In this document: one piece after another, positions 7,116-13,711 of the stretch
Numbering within the stretch: position 1 is the stretch's first letter
Layout of the letters: every line of letters begins with the position of its first letter
Source of the DNA: Lachnospiraceae bacterium
GTDB taxonomy: Bacteria > Bacillota > Clostridia > Lachnospirales > Lachnospiraceae
Assembly: GCA_017958585.1 (NCBI GenBank)
Contig: JAGDCK010000214.1
Coordinates: forward strand, 1-13,711
Length of the DNA stretch: 13,711 nucleotides
Reading direction: 5' to 3'
Notes under the pieces: model-generated
The model's input: the letters and a program-made list of their open reading frames with translations, nothing else
The model's database searches: none
Told to the model about the DNA's origin: nothing
Position numbers and translations under genes: made by a program

Positions 7116-8606
7116 ATGAGAGAACAGGATTTTTTGAGTCAAAGCAGGACTGAATCCAACAATTTTATTTTGAAGGGGTTAAAGATCAGTATCGTTATCT
7201 GTATATTGGATTTTCTCTTTTTGCTCATCACCAAAAGGAGTAATATCTATGCATCGGATTTCGGAATATTGTTCTGCGCCGTTTTATGTGCTGTGCCGAT
7301 CATTCTGGCCAAGAAAAACCGTACCGGAAAGGTGTTTGAGATCACGGTTTTGATATTGGTTGAGTTGATCAGCTCGGCATTTTTCATTATCGGATGGTTT
7401 TACGGCTCCCTTGTACTTGTATTTACATACGCAGTCATGAGCCTGTATTTTGACCCCATGATAATCGTGGTGGCTTTCCTGATTCAGATTCCGCTCTTTG
7501 CACTTGCAAACTGGGTATCCGTTGTTTTGTATGAGGGTTACAGTCTTACCATCAATTATCCTACATTCGGAACCACCATGATCTATTTCACGGTTCAGCT
7601 CTTCGTGTTGGCATATCTGTTCTACTGCCTGTCAAAAAAGACCAGGAACCTCTTAAATCAGTTCATGGAAAAGTCAAACGAGACCAGCGACATGTTTGCA
7701 AAGGTTATGGCCGGGGTTAAGACCATTGATGAAAATGTAAATATCTTAAATGAAAACCTCGATCAGAATCACGAGTTCGTGGGAGATATAAATACCAGAG
7801 CCCGCTCCGTAAAAAAGACTGCGGAAACTTTATCCGAGAAAGCAGGAAACAGTTCGGAATACGTGGAGGATATTTATAACAGAATAAATGAGACCGCAAC
7901 AAATTCCGATGAGATCTCCGGGCTTACCGAAAAGATGGGTCAGCTTACAAACAGAAACAATGAGAACATGACGGAGCTTCTTGATAAGATTGATGATATT
8001 TCCAAGGCAAACGAGGAATCCAGAGAGACCTTTAACAACCTCTTTGAGAGCACACAGCAGATCTCGGCGGCTATAGGACTTATAAATTCCATCTCAAAGC
8101 AGACTAACCTCTTATCGCTTAATGCTTCCATAGAGGCGGCAAGAGCAGGGGAGGCAGGACGCGGATTTGCCGTGGTTGCGGGAGAGATCCAGTCATTAGC
8201 GGAGCAGACCAGCCAGTCTGCGGGAGAGATCACAAAGATAATCGAAGTGATGAACCGGAATTCAAAGGAGTACGTTCAGTCCATCGACAAGACTCAGAAT
8301 GTAATCGATGAGAACGTGGAGATCATCAGAAAAGCAAAGGATGACTTTGGTGAAATGTACAAAGCTCAGAGTGCCGTTATGGACAAGGTGGAGCTTTCAC
8401 GAGAGCATATAAATGCCCTCAAGGACAAGGTGGATGTGGTGAAGGTGATCATCGAGGAGACTCTGTCGCAGTCAAAACTTACATCCTCAGAAATTGATAT
8501 GATATGCGATACATTGGATAATCTCAAGGTTTCCATTGAGACCATAGAGAATTCCGCAAAGGAGATACAGATAAGCTCAAATCAGCTGGCTTCAAGCAAT
8601 AAATAA
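7116..8606 (+). CDS. Six-TM methyl-accepting chemotaxis protein without a large external sensor domain
   Basis: I use ATG 7116 (496 residues), with AGGAAAGG about 7 bases upstream, over an in-frame TTG at 7083. Residues about 19-172 form around six membrane helices with short loops. A long alpha-helical coiled-coil cytoplasmic domain follows directly, without a clear HAMP. The signalling tip is recognisable from Gln329: QTNLLSLNASIEAARAGEAGRGFAVVAGEI in outline; the usual xEVRxLAE reads GEIQSLAEQT. Known role: the tip binds CheA/CheW and controls flagellar rotation; flanking helices are methylated. Inference: the membrane-embedded input may sense a hydrophobic signal or membrane/energy state. 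No che genes are nearby, so it is an orphan receptor inside a housekeeping cluster. Confidence 0.88.
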   Translation: MREQDFLSQSRTESNNFILKGLKISIVICILDFLFLLITKRSNIYASDFGILFCAVLCAVPIILAKKNRTGKVFEITVLILVELISSAFFIIGWFYGSLVLVFTYAVMSLYFDPMIIVVAFLIQIPLFALANWVSVVLYEGYSLTINYPTFGTTMIYFTVQLFVLAYLFYCLSKKTRNLLNQFMEKSNETSDMFAKVMAGVKTIDENVNILNENLDQNHEFVGDINTRARSVKKTAETLSEKAGNSSEYVEDIYNRINETATNSDEISGLTEKMGQLTNRNNENMTELLDKIDDISKANEESRETFNNLFESTQQISAAIGLINSISKQTNLLSLNASIEAARAGEAGRGFAVVAGEIQSLAEQTSQSAGEITKIIEVMNRNSKEYVQSIDKTQNVIDENVEIIRKAKDDFGEMYKAQSAVMDKVELSREHINALKDKVDVVKVIIEETLSQSKLTSSEIDMICDTLDNLKVSIETIENSAKEIQISSNQLASSNK

Positions 8607-8644
8607 AGGCAATAAATAAAAAGCAAAAAAGGACAGGAGAAAAA

Positions 8645-9766
8645 ATGACAAAATTTTTTAAAAAGCATAAGATTTTTTCTTTTATTATCTGTTTGATCGT
8701 TGCACTTGTTTTATATGTGGGTATTTCATTTTTGACAGAAAAGATCATGGTTGCCACCGCCAAGTCTGACAAGCAGGTCACCCTGGACAAGACAAAGACG
8801 GATGAGAAGTTTTTCCTACATGACGAAGACTATGAAGAGAACATGGTAAATGTGGTGGAGCCCTTTGTGGCAAGCTACAGACAGGACGGTTTTGTGGAGA
8901 CAAGCGACGGGTTAGAGATCAGTTACAGCTCGTTCTTGTTGCCTGACAGTGACAAATATGTTCTCATGGCCCATGGCTTTACGGAGACAAAGGAAAAGTA
9001 CACGGAAGTTATCTACTATTTTTTAAAGGAAGGCTTCAGCGTATTTAACTTTGATTTCAGAGGCCACGGATATTCCGAGAGACAGGTCGACGATCCCGAT
9101 CTTGTATACGTGCAGGACTTAAACGAATATGTGGAAGATATGAAGACGGTCTTGGACAAGGCGGTGCTTCCTGTTGTGGGCGACGGAACTCTTTACGGAT
9201 ACTGTCATTCCATGGGAGGCGGCGTGACCGCGTATTTTTTGGAGCAGTACCCGGACTATTTTGACAAGGTGGTCCTCACCTGTCCCATGCTAGATCCCGC
9301 AACCGCAGGTATACCGAAGAACATCACAAAGCTTATGGTGAATGCATTCCTGGCAACAGGCGGTGAAAAGAAATACGTGATAGGGCATTATCCTTTTGAT
9401 TATATTGAGGATTTCAGCATAGTTTCAAGCGGTTCCGAAATGCGATACAGCTACTATTTTGACAAGATGGTGGCGGATGAAAACATCCAGACCTATGGCG
9501 CATCCTACGCATGGCTTAATGCCGCATTGAAGGGATGCAAGGAGATCTTGAAAAAGGAAAATGCGGAAAAGATAAAGACTCCTCTTTTGGTATTCTGTGC
9601 AGAGAATGACAATGCAGTGGGTAAGCGCGGTATATACAGATTTGTAAATGAGGTAGACAGTGCAAGCCTGATATTCGTGCCGAATGCAAAGCATGAGCTG
9701 TATTCAGCTCATTATGAGACATTGGTTCCTTATTTTAATACTGTTTTTGAATTTTTCGAGAATTAG
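8645..9766 (+). CDS. Membrane-anchored alpha/beta hydrolase, PldB/monoglyceride-lipase-like (S33 type)
   Basis: AGGAG at 8635-8639 lies 5 bases before ATG 8645, giving 373 residues. An N-terminal helix (about 12-34) is probably an anchor, with the enzyme outside the membrane. The alpha/beta fold shows MAHGFTETKEKY (oxyanion loop region, about 103-114), NFDFRGHGYS (about 136-145), nucleophile YCHSMGGG (Ser189), acid CAENDNAV (Asp322) and KHELYSA (His350). The catalytic triad is therefore complete. The first Gly of GxSxG is Cys here, a tolerated position since E. coli PldB has Ala. Likely a lysophospholipase, monoacylglycerol lipase or other carboxylesterase; the substrate cannot be told. It follows the chemoreceptor by 38 bases and precedes FBPase by 27. 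Confidence 0.85.
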   Translation: MTKFFKKHKIFSFIICLIVALVLYVGISFLTEKIMVATAKSDKQVTLDKTKTDEKFFLHDEDYEENMVNVVEPFVASYRQDGFVETSDGLEISYSSFLLPDSDKYVLMAHGFTETKEKYTEVIYYFLKEGFSVFNFDFRGHGYSERQVDDPDLVYVQDLNEYVEDMKTVLDKAVLPVVGDGTLYGYCHSMGGGVTAYFLEQYPDYFDKVVLTCPMLDPATAGIPKNITKLMVNAFLATGGEKKYVIGHYPFDYIEDFSIVSSGSEMRYSYYFDKMVADENIQTYGASYAWLNAALKGCKEILKKENAEKIKTPLLVFCAENDNAVGKRGIYRFVNEVDSASLIFVPNAKHELYSAHYETLVPYFNTVFEFFEN

Positions 9767-9793
9767 ACTTATTTTTAGGAGACGGACTTTAGT

Positions 9794-11740
9794 ATGGATG
9801 AGTCAAGATATTTAAAATGCCTGTCGGAACTGTTTCCCGATGTGGCTTCAGCTTCCCAGGAGATCATCAATCTGCAATCTATTTTGAATCTCCCCAAGGG
9901 AACCGAGCATTATATTTCCGATATCCATGGGGAATATGAGGCTTTTTCCCATGTGCTTAAAAACGGATCGGGAGCAGTCAGAAAAAAGATCGATGATGTA
10001 TTCGGACATACCCTGTCCATAGCAGACAAGAAGGCTTTGGCCACGCTTATCTATTATCCAAAGGATAAGCTCAGAGATGTGAAGGCTAAGTGCGAGGACA
10101 TGGACAACTGGTACCATATCACCATCTACAGGCTTATCGATGTGTGCCGTGTGACGGGATCAAAGTATACCAGGTCAAAACTCAGAAAGGCCATGCCTCC
10201 CAAATACGCCTATGTTATAGAGGAACTTATAACAGAGAAGGCGGAGGTTTTAAACAAAGAAAACTATTATGATGCCATCGTAAATACCATCATAGAGATA
10301 GGTCAGGCGGAGCCCATGATAATTGCGCTCTGCAATCTGATCCAGAGACTGGTAATCGACCATTTGCACGTGATCGGGGATATTTTTGACAGAGGTCCCG
10401 CTCCCGACAGGATAATGGATGCTCTGATGGAGTACCACTCACTTGATATTCAATGGGGTAATCACGATATTGAGTGGCTTGGGGCGGCAGCAGGTCAGCC
10501 CGCCTGCATCGCAAACGTGATCAGAAATACCGTCTCATACGGTAATCTTGATCTGTTGGAGGATGCCTATGGAATAAATCTCCTTCCCCTGGCGTCCTTT
10601 GCCATGAATACCTACAGAAAAGACCCCTGCGAGCATTACAAGGTGGTAGGGCTTGATGACAAGTCAGAGTATGAAAAGCATCTGGCGGAGAAGATGTTAA
10701 AGAGTATTGCCGTGATCCAGATAAAACTGGAGGGGCAATTAATCATGGAAAATCCATGGCTTAACATGGAGTCAAGGCTTCTACTTAAAAACATCGACTG
10801 GGACAGAATGAAGATCACCGTGGATGGCGTGGAATATGACATGTGCAAGGAGGATTATCCCACCATAGACAGGGAGGATCCTTATAAGCTCACCAAGCAG
10901 GAACTTAATCTGGTAAATCATTTAAAGAATACATTCCTTCATTGTGAACGCCTTCAAAAGCATGCAAACTTCCTCTTAAATAAGGGCGGTATCTACAAGG
11001 TATACAACCACAATCTTCTCTATCACGGATGCGTCCCTCTGAACGAAGACGGGACTCTCAGAGAGGTAAATGTCTACGGGAAAATGTACAAGGGAAAGGC
11101 CCTGTATGACATATTGGAAGAATATGTCAGAAAGGCATTCTTTGCCGTGGACGAAGAGGAAAAAGAAAAGGGCAGGAACATCATGTGGTTTATATGGTGC
11201 TCACCAAATTCCCCTCTCTTTGGAAAGAGCAAGATGGCTGTCCTGGAGAAATACTTTGTGGAGGAGAAGGCAGCCAAGGTTGAAAAGAAGGATCATTATT
11301 ATACCCTTTTGGAAAAGCCCGAAGTTGCTGAGATGATCTTAAAGGAATTCGGGGCAGACTTCGAGGATGCCCATATCATAAACGGACATGTGCCGGTGCA
11401 TTTAAAGGAGGGCGAGAATCCCGTCAGATGCGGAGGAAAGGTGATCATCATCGACGGAGGTTTTGCAAAGCCCTACCAGAAGGTTACGGGAATTGCCGGA
11501 TATACCCTGATTTACAATTCCTACGGAATGAGCCTTGCAGCCCATGAGCCATTTGTGAGCCCCGCTGAAGCCGTGAAAAAGGATATCGATATCATATCAA
11601 ACCGCGAGATTATATATCAGGCAAGGAACAGACAGCTCATAAAGGACACCGACAACGGTCGTGAGATCCAGATCAGGATCGATGAACTGAAGCTTTTGCT
11701 GGAAGCTTACAGAAACGGTAAATTAAAGGAAAAACGCTGA
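9794..11740 (+). CDS. fbp: Fructose-1,6-bisphosphatase, class III
   Basis: The 648-residue product fits the Firmicutes-type class III FBPase (about 640-670 residues). AGGAGA (9777-9782) lies 11 bases upstream of ATG. Metallophosphatase motifs are spread along the chain: SDIHGEYEAF (Asp43, His45), GDIFDRGPAPD (Asp196), WGNHDIEW (Asn223-His224-Asp225), NGHVPVH (530-536, His532) and IIIDGGFAKPYQ near 555-570. It removes the 1-phosphate from fructose 1,6-bisphosphate to give fructose 6-phosphate in cytoplasmic gluconeogenesis. The class is unrelated in sequence to E. coli Fbp. It is the last gene of the co-directional cluster; no T-tract terminator was found before the tRNA-Pro promoter, so read-through is possible. 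Confidence 0.97.
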   Translation: MDESRYLKCLSELFPDVASASQEIINLQSILNLPKGTEHYISDIHGEYEAFSHVLKNGSGAVRKKIDDVFGHTLSIADKKALATLIYYPKDKLRDVKAKCEDMDNWYHITIYRLIDVCRVTGSKYTRSKLRKAMPPKYAYVIEELITEKAEVLNKENYYDAIVNTIIEIGQAEPMIIALCNLIQRLVIDHLHVIGDIFDRGPAPDRIMDALMEYHSLDIQWGNHDIEWLGAAAGQPACIANVIRNTVSYGNLDLLEDAYGINLLPLASFAMNTYRKDPCEHYKVVGLDDKSEYEKHLAEKMLKSIAVIQIKLEGQLIMENPWLNMESRLLLKNIDWDRMKITVDGVEYDMCKEDYPTIDREDPYKLTKQELNLVNHLKNTFLHCERLQKHANFLLNKGGIYKVYNHNLLYHGCVPLNEDGTLREVNVYGKMYKGKALYDILEEYVRKAFFAVDEEEKEKGRNIMWFIWCSPNSPLFGKSKMAVLEKYFVEEKAAKVEKKDHYYTLLEKPEVAEMILKEFGADFEDAHIINGHVPVHLKEGENPVRCGGKVIIIDGGFAKPYQKVTGIAGYTLIYNSYGMSLAAHEPFVSPAEAVKKDIDIISNREIIYQARNRQLIKDTDNGREIQIRIDELKLLLEAYRNGKLKEKR

Positions 11741-11768
11741 TCTGAATTCGTTGGTCTGAATTCGTTGA
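11741..11768. repeat. 14-bp tandem duplication after fbp
   Basis: TCTGAATTCGTTGG (11741-11754) is followed at once by TCTGAATTCGTTGA (11755-11768), 13 of 14 identical. It begins directly after the fbp stop. It looks like a small slippage duplication with no obvious function. Confidence 0.7.
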
Positions 11769-11796
11769 TCTTTGCTATTTAAATGCTGATCAGATG

Positions 11797-11882
11797 CTGA
11801 CATTAACATGAATTTTCACGGGCATGCCTTGTCAAAGTTTGCATGCCTGTGAATGATAAATAAGTTGACATGTTAATGTCAG
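11797..11882. repeat. Nested inverted repeat overlapping the tRNA-Pro promoter
   Basis: An outer pair of perfect 14-bp arms, CTGACATTAACATG (11797-11810) and CATGTTAATGTCAG (11869-11882), encloses an inner pair of 13-bp arms (11815-11827 and 11841-11853, 12 of 13 complementary, with a G.T at the odd position) around a 13-base loop. The right outer arm covers the end of the -35 box and most of the spacer of the tRNA-Pro promoter. The arm centres are 72 bp apart. No T tract follows, which argues against a plain terminator. Confidence 0.75.
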
Positions 11883-11893
11883 ATAGTTATAAT
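11865..11893 (+). promoter_or_regulatory. Perfect consensus sigma-A promoter for tRNA-Pro
   Basis: TTGACA (11865-11870), a 17-base spacer and TATAAT (11888-11893) match the housekeeping consensus at all twelve positions. The tRNA begins 45 bases after the -10 box. The spacer lies inside the right arm of the 14-bp inverted repeat. Confidence 0.88.
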
Positions 11894-11938
11894 AGCATTT
11901 GCGTGCTGATTCCTTTTAGGTTTCAAAAGCATTCATTT

Positions 11939-12013
11939 CGGGGTGTGGCTCAGCTTGGCTAGAGCACCTGCTTTGGGAGCAGGGGGTCGCAGGTTCGAAT
12001 CCTGTCACCCCGA
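11939..12013 (+). tRNA. tRNA-Pro(TGG)
   Basis: The 7-bp acceptor stem CGGGGTG/CACCCCG, D arm, anticodon stem CCTGC/GCAGG with loop TTTGGGA (anticodon TGG), T loop TTCGAAT and discriminator A all fit. C1-G72 is the usual first pair of bacterial tRNA-Pro. The 3' CCA is not encoded. It is a single-gene transcript between its own promoter and terminator. Confidence 0.97.
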
Positions 12014-12036
12014 CTTTTTAACAAATCGCAAAAGAA

Positions 12037-12078
12037 AGCGGAAAGCCTTGAATTTTCGGGACTTCCCGCTATTTTTTT
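12037..12078 (+). terminator. Rho-independent terminator after tRNA-Pro
   Basis: AGCGG at 12037-12041 pairs with CCGCT ending at 12070, with further interrupted pairing inside (AAG/CTT), and is followed by A and seven T (12072-12078). It begins 24 bases after the tRNA. Confidence 0.75.
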
Positions 12079-12101
12079 GCGCTGTTTTCACAACCGATAA
12101 T

Positions 12102-12167
12102 TGTAAAAAGTGACCCAAAATGGAAAAAGTCCAAATGGGGTCACACAAAAGGAATGTAAAAAGTGAC
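12102..12167. mobile_element. Probable insertion-sequence end remnant (IS21-like terminal repeats)
   Basis: TGTAAAAAGTGAC occurs twice in direct orientation, at 12102-12114 and 12155-12167, 53 bases apart. Between them GTGACCC (12110-12116) is inverted as GGGTCAC (12138-12144) with TGGA/TCCA inside. Multiple short terminal repeats starting with TG are a feature of IS21-family ends, and this motif looks like that class to me from memory. No transposase gene is present, so this would be a scar or solo end. The family is an inference. Confidence 0.4.
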
Positions 12168-12169
12168 TG

Positions 12170-12199
12170 ATTGCTGTTACGATGGATATACCGTATAAT
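12170..12199 (+). promoter_or_regulatory. Putative promoter for antitoxin stub and MBL-fold gene
   Basis: A perfect TATAAT (12194-12199) has TTGCTG (12170-12175) 18 bases upstream, with only the TTG half of the -35 conserved. It stands 26 bases before the antitoxin-like start codon and just after the IS-like repeat. Confidence 0.45.
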
Positions 12200-12225
12200 G
12201 AATATACATTTGAAGAGGCGTTTTC

Positions 12226-12306
12226 ATGGATCAGGTGGCGATAAGATCATGGGGTAACAGCCGGGGAATACGAATACCTCAAGATATTTTGGAAAAAATG
12301 AATTGA
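12226..12306 (+). pseudogene. Truncated MazE/AbrB-type antitoxin remnant (26 codons)
   Basis: ATG 12226 is preceded by GAGG (12215-12218) with a 7-base spacer and opens a 26-codon frame ending at TGA 12304-12306. Its product contains VAIRSWGNSRGIRIP followed by QDILEKMN, which matches the first strand-loop-strand of SpoVT/AbrB DNA-binding domains as found at the N-terminus of MazE antitoxins (about 80 residues). The rest of the domain and any mazF-like toxin gene are missing; the DNA after the stop does not continue it in any frame I read. I call it a 3'-deleted antitoxin gene. It could still be translated because promoter and ribosome binding site remain. It lies 34 bases before the MBL-fold gene, whose transcript it probably shares. 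Confidence 0.65.
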
Positions 12307-12340
12307 TATATATTTTATAGGAAATATTGGAGACAGGGTT

Positions 12341-13129
12341 ATGGAATTGTTTTCGCATGAAAAGATAAATGACAGACTTTACAGGATTAGCCTGCCGGGA
12401 AATGTGTTTGCATATCTGGCAGTCGGTGAAAAAAAGGCCATGCTTATCGATACAGGTTTTGGCATCGGCAGCTTGAAGACATATATAAATGAAAATATTA
12501 CAAGTCTTCCCATGTTTTTGTATCTGACTCATGGACACCTGGATCACGCAGGTGGTGCTTCAGAGTTTGATGAAGTTTATTTAAATCATGGGGACCTGGA
12601 GCTTGCAAAGGAACATACCAGTCTTGAAAAGAGAAGAGGTGCATTGGGAGATCTTTCTGAGGAACTGTTGCTACCGCCATTACCCCTTGAAAAATATCTG
12701 CCATTAAATGATGGTGACGAATTTGACCTTGGTGGCATGACTGTGGTGACCAGAGCAATGTTTGGTCATACTGCCGGTTCAGTATGCCCTTTATTTAAAG
12801 AGGACAGGGTGATACTGTTAGGAGACGCCTGCAACAGCCTTGGATTTTTGCAGCTTGACTGTTCCCTTCCCCTTCACAAATACAGAGACAGCCTGGAAAA
12901 GTTTTTGATGTATGAAAATGAGTTTGACACCGTGCTGTTTTCGCATCCCCATAACTTCGGAGATAAATCCATAGTCAGAGCCACATATGAACTTTGCTGC
13001 AAGGTGATAGATGGAGAAGTAAAGGGCGTTCCCAAGGATGGAAATATGATGGCAAAGCCGACGGATGAGAAGGACAGACCGTTAGACGGAAGTTGTGCAA
13101 ATTTCATATATCGTTTGAACAATATATAA
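12341..13129 (+). CDS. MBL-fold metallo-hydrolase
   Basis: GGAG at 12329-12332 precedes ATG 12341 by 8 bases; the product has 262 residues. The metallo-beta-lactamase fold shows the metal motif THGHLDHAGG (His64, His66, Asp68, His69), FGHTAGS (His143), LLGDACN (Asp162) and FSHPHNF (His202 or His204). All dinuclear metal ligands are present, so an active hydrolase of the glyoxalase-II-like group is expected. The substrate is unknown; such proteins act on thioesters, lactones, phosphodiesters or similar. It has no signal peptide and should be cytoplasmic. It sits alone between tRNA genes, next to the antitoxin stub and IS-like scar, so it may be a recent accessory gene. Confidence 0.88.
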   Translation: MELFSHEKINDRLYRISLPGNVFAYLAVGEKKAMLIDTGFGIGSLKTYINENITSLPMFLYLTHGHLDHAGGASEFDEVYLNHGDLELAKEHTSLEKRRGALGDLSEELLLPPLPLEKYLPLNDGDEFDLGGMTVVTRAMFGHTAGSVCPLFKEDRVILLGDACNSLGFLQLDCSLPLHKYRDSLEKFLMYENEFDTVLFSHPHNFGDKSIVRATYELCCKVIDGEVKGVPKDGNMMAKPTDEKDRPLDGSCANFIYRLNNI

Positions 13130-13185
13130 AATATTAGGCAAAACGTAAAAATTGTATTTTTACTTAAAAAAATGAAAATGAAGTG

Positions 13186-13214
13186 TTGACAATGGTGTGA
13201 TATTAAGATAAAAT
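13186..13214 (+). promoter_or_regulatory. Near-consensus promoter for the tRNA array
   Basis: TTGACA (13186-13191), a 17-base spacer and TAAAAT (13209-13214) match consensus at eleven of twelve positions. A small hairpin, TCGGTTT/AAACCGA around 13223-13242, lies between it and the first tRNA. Confidence 0.8.
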
Positions 13215-13247
13215 GACATTCGTCGGTTTGAGAGAAAACCGAAATAT

Positions 13248-13321
<74 letters not shown>

Positions 13322-13331
13322 TTTTTTTATA

Positions 13332-13365
13332 CAACATTAGAAACGCCTGGCGTTTTCTAATGTTG
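13332..13365. other. Long hairpin between tRNA-Arg and tRNA-His
   Basis: CAACATTAGAAACGC pairs with GCGTTTTCTAATGTTG (13350-13365), with one extra T in the 3' arm and a 3-base loop. It has no T tract after it; the T run (13322-13328) lies before it. It could be a processing signal, a partial terminator or a small repeat element. Confidence 0.65.
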
Positions 13366-13377
13366 ATATTTTAATAT

Positions 13378-13451
13378 GGTGGATATAGCTCAGTTGGTAG
13401 AGCGCCAGATTGTGGTTCTGGATGTCATGGGTTCGAGTCCCACTATCCACC
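13378..13451 (+). tRNA. tRNA-His(GTG)
   Basis: Acceptor stem GTGGATA/TATCCAC with an extra 5' G (13378) opposite C73 (13451), the identity pair of tRNA-His. Anticodon stem CCAGA/TCTGG encloses TTGTGGT (anticodon GTG). T loop TTCGAGT. CCA is not encoded. Confidence 0.97.
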
Positions 13452-13498
13452 CTCGTGATTCTTTCAGTGTCTTGTTGACACGCTTGGTGTCAAAACCT

Positions 13499-13570
13499 AG
13501 GGCTATCGCCAAGCGGTAAGGCACAGCACTTTGACTGCTGCATACGACGGTTCGAATCCGGCTAGCCCAG
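13499..13570 (+). tRNA. tRNA-Gln(TTG) with two stem mismatches
   Basis: Acceptor GGGCTA/TAGCCC (six pairs), D arm GCC/GGC, anticodon stem CAGCA/TGCTG with loop CTTTGAC (anticodon TTG), T loop TTCGAAT, discriminator G. Position 1 is A opposite A72 where bacterial tRNA-Gln normally has U1-A72, and the T stem GACGG/CCGGC has an A.G mismatch at 50-64. Otherwise it is a standard tRNA-Gln. CCA is not encoded (CTAG follows). Confidence 0.92.
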
Positions 13571-13619
13571 CTAGTTGCTAATGCAACGAAGGTTACACGG
13601 AGAATTTTTGTTTTCATAT

Positions 13620-13692
13620 GGGATACTAGCTCAGGTGGTAGAGCACTTGACTTTTAATCAAGTTGTCGGGGGTTCGAATCCCCCGTGTCTCA
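13620..13692 (+). tRNA. tRNA-Lys(TTT)
   Basis: Acceptor stem GGGATAC/GTGTCTC (two G.T wobbles), D arm GCTC/GAGC, anticodon stem CTTGA/TCAAG with loop CTTTTAA (anticodon TTT), T stem CGGGG/CCCCG with loop GTTCGAATC, discriminator A. CCA is not encoded. Last recognisable gene of the window; the array may continue beyond it. Confidence 0.96.
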
Positions 13693-13711
13693 TTTCAAAT
13701 CCCTATCTTCA

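Noticed and set aside
13390..13617. 75-codon minus-strand frame across tRNA-His and tRNA-Gln
   Set aside because: It consists mostly of antisense tRNA sequence, a known source of false genes.
13499..13692. CRISPR-like or attachment-site direct repeats in the tRNA array
   Set aside because: Repeated strings such as GGTTCGAATC are the conserved T arms of tRNAs; no duplicated tRNA 3' end or integrase gene was seen.

Overview
The window looks like a chromosomal segment of a motile Firmicute of the Lachnospiraceae (Butyrivibrio/Roseburia-like). This is inferred from moderately AT-rich DNA, class III fructose-1,6-bisphosphatase, the rdgB-yfcE gene pair, membrane-bound c-di-GMP and chemotaxis proteins, and tRNA genes that carry no encoded CCA. 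The species cannot be fixed from the sequence alone. Every gene recognised lies on the + strand.

Bases 1-3300 hold signalling genes: the 3' part of a membrane diguanylate cyclase (GGDEF), a 7TM-PAS-HD-GYP protein likely to degrade c-di-GMP, and a small HAAS/DUF1700-type membrane protein with a Gly/Tyr/Ser/Asn-rich linker. A strong hairpin terminator closes this block. Bases 3298-3838 are about 540 bp without a convincing gene. They contain several hairpins, a possible promoter and a 19-bp unit repeated three times just before the next gene.

Bases 3839-11740 are a tightly packed co-directional cluster: THUMP-type 23S rRNA methyltransferase, an amidase_3-like membrane protein that has lost its catalytic signature residues, RdgB nucleotide-pool sanitiser, YfcE-type phosphodiesterase, a six-TM chemoreceptor, a membrane-anchored PldB-like alpha/beta hydrolase, and class III FBPase. 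The first four genes abut or overlap by 0-4 bases and are probably one transcript. The last three have their own ribosome binding sites and short gaps.

Bases 11741-13711 are a tRNA-rich region: tRNA-Pro(TGG) with a perfect consensus promoter embedded in a nested inverted repeat and its own terminator, then a probable insertion-sequence scar, a 26-codon remnant of a MazE/AbrB-type antitoxin, an MBL-fold hydrolase, and a tRNA-Arg(TCT)-His(GTG)-Gln(TTG)-Lys(TTT) array driven by a near-consensus promoter. The accessory signals (IS-like repeat, antitoxin stub, long inverted repeats, an odd tRNA-Gln) all cluster here, as is common for integration-prone tRNA loci.

I did not find a clear new multi-gene system. 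The strongest leads are the apparent amidase pseudoenzyme, the promoted antitoxin stub beside an IS-like scar, and the inverted repeat overlapping the tRNA-Pro promoter.
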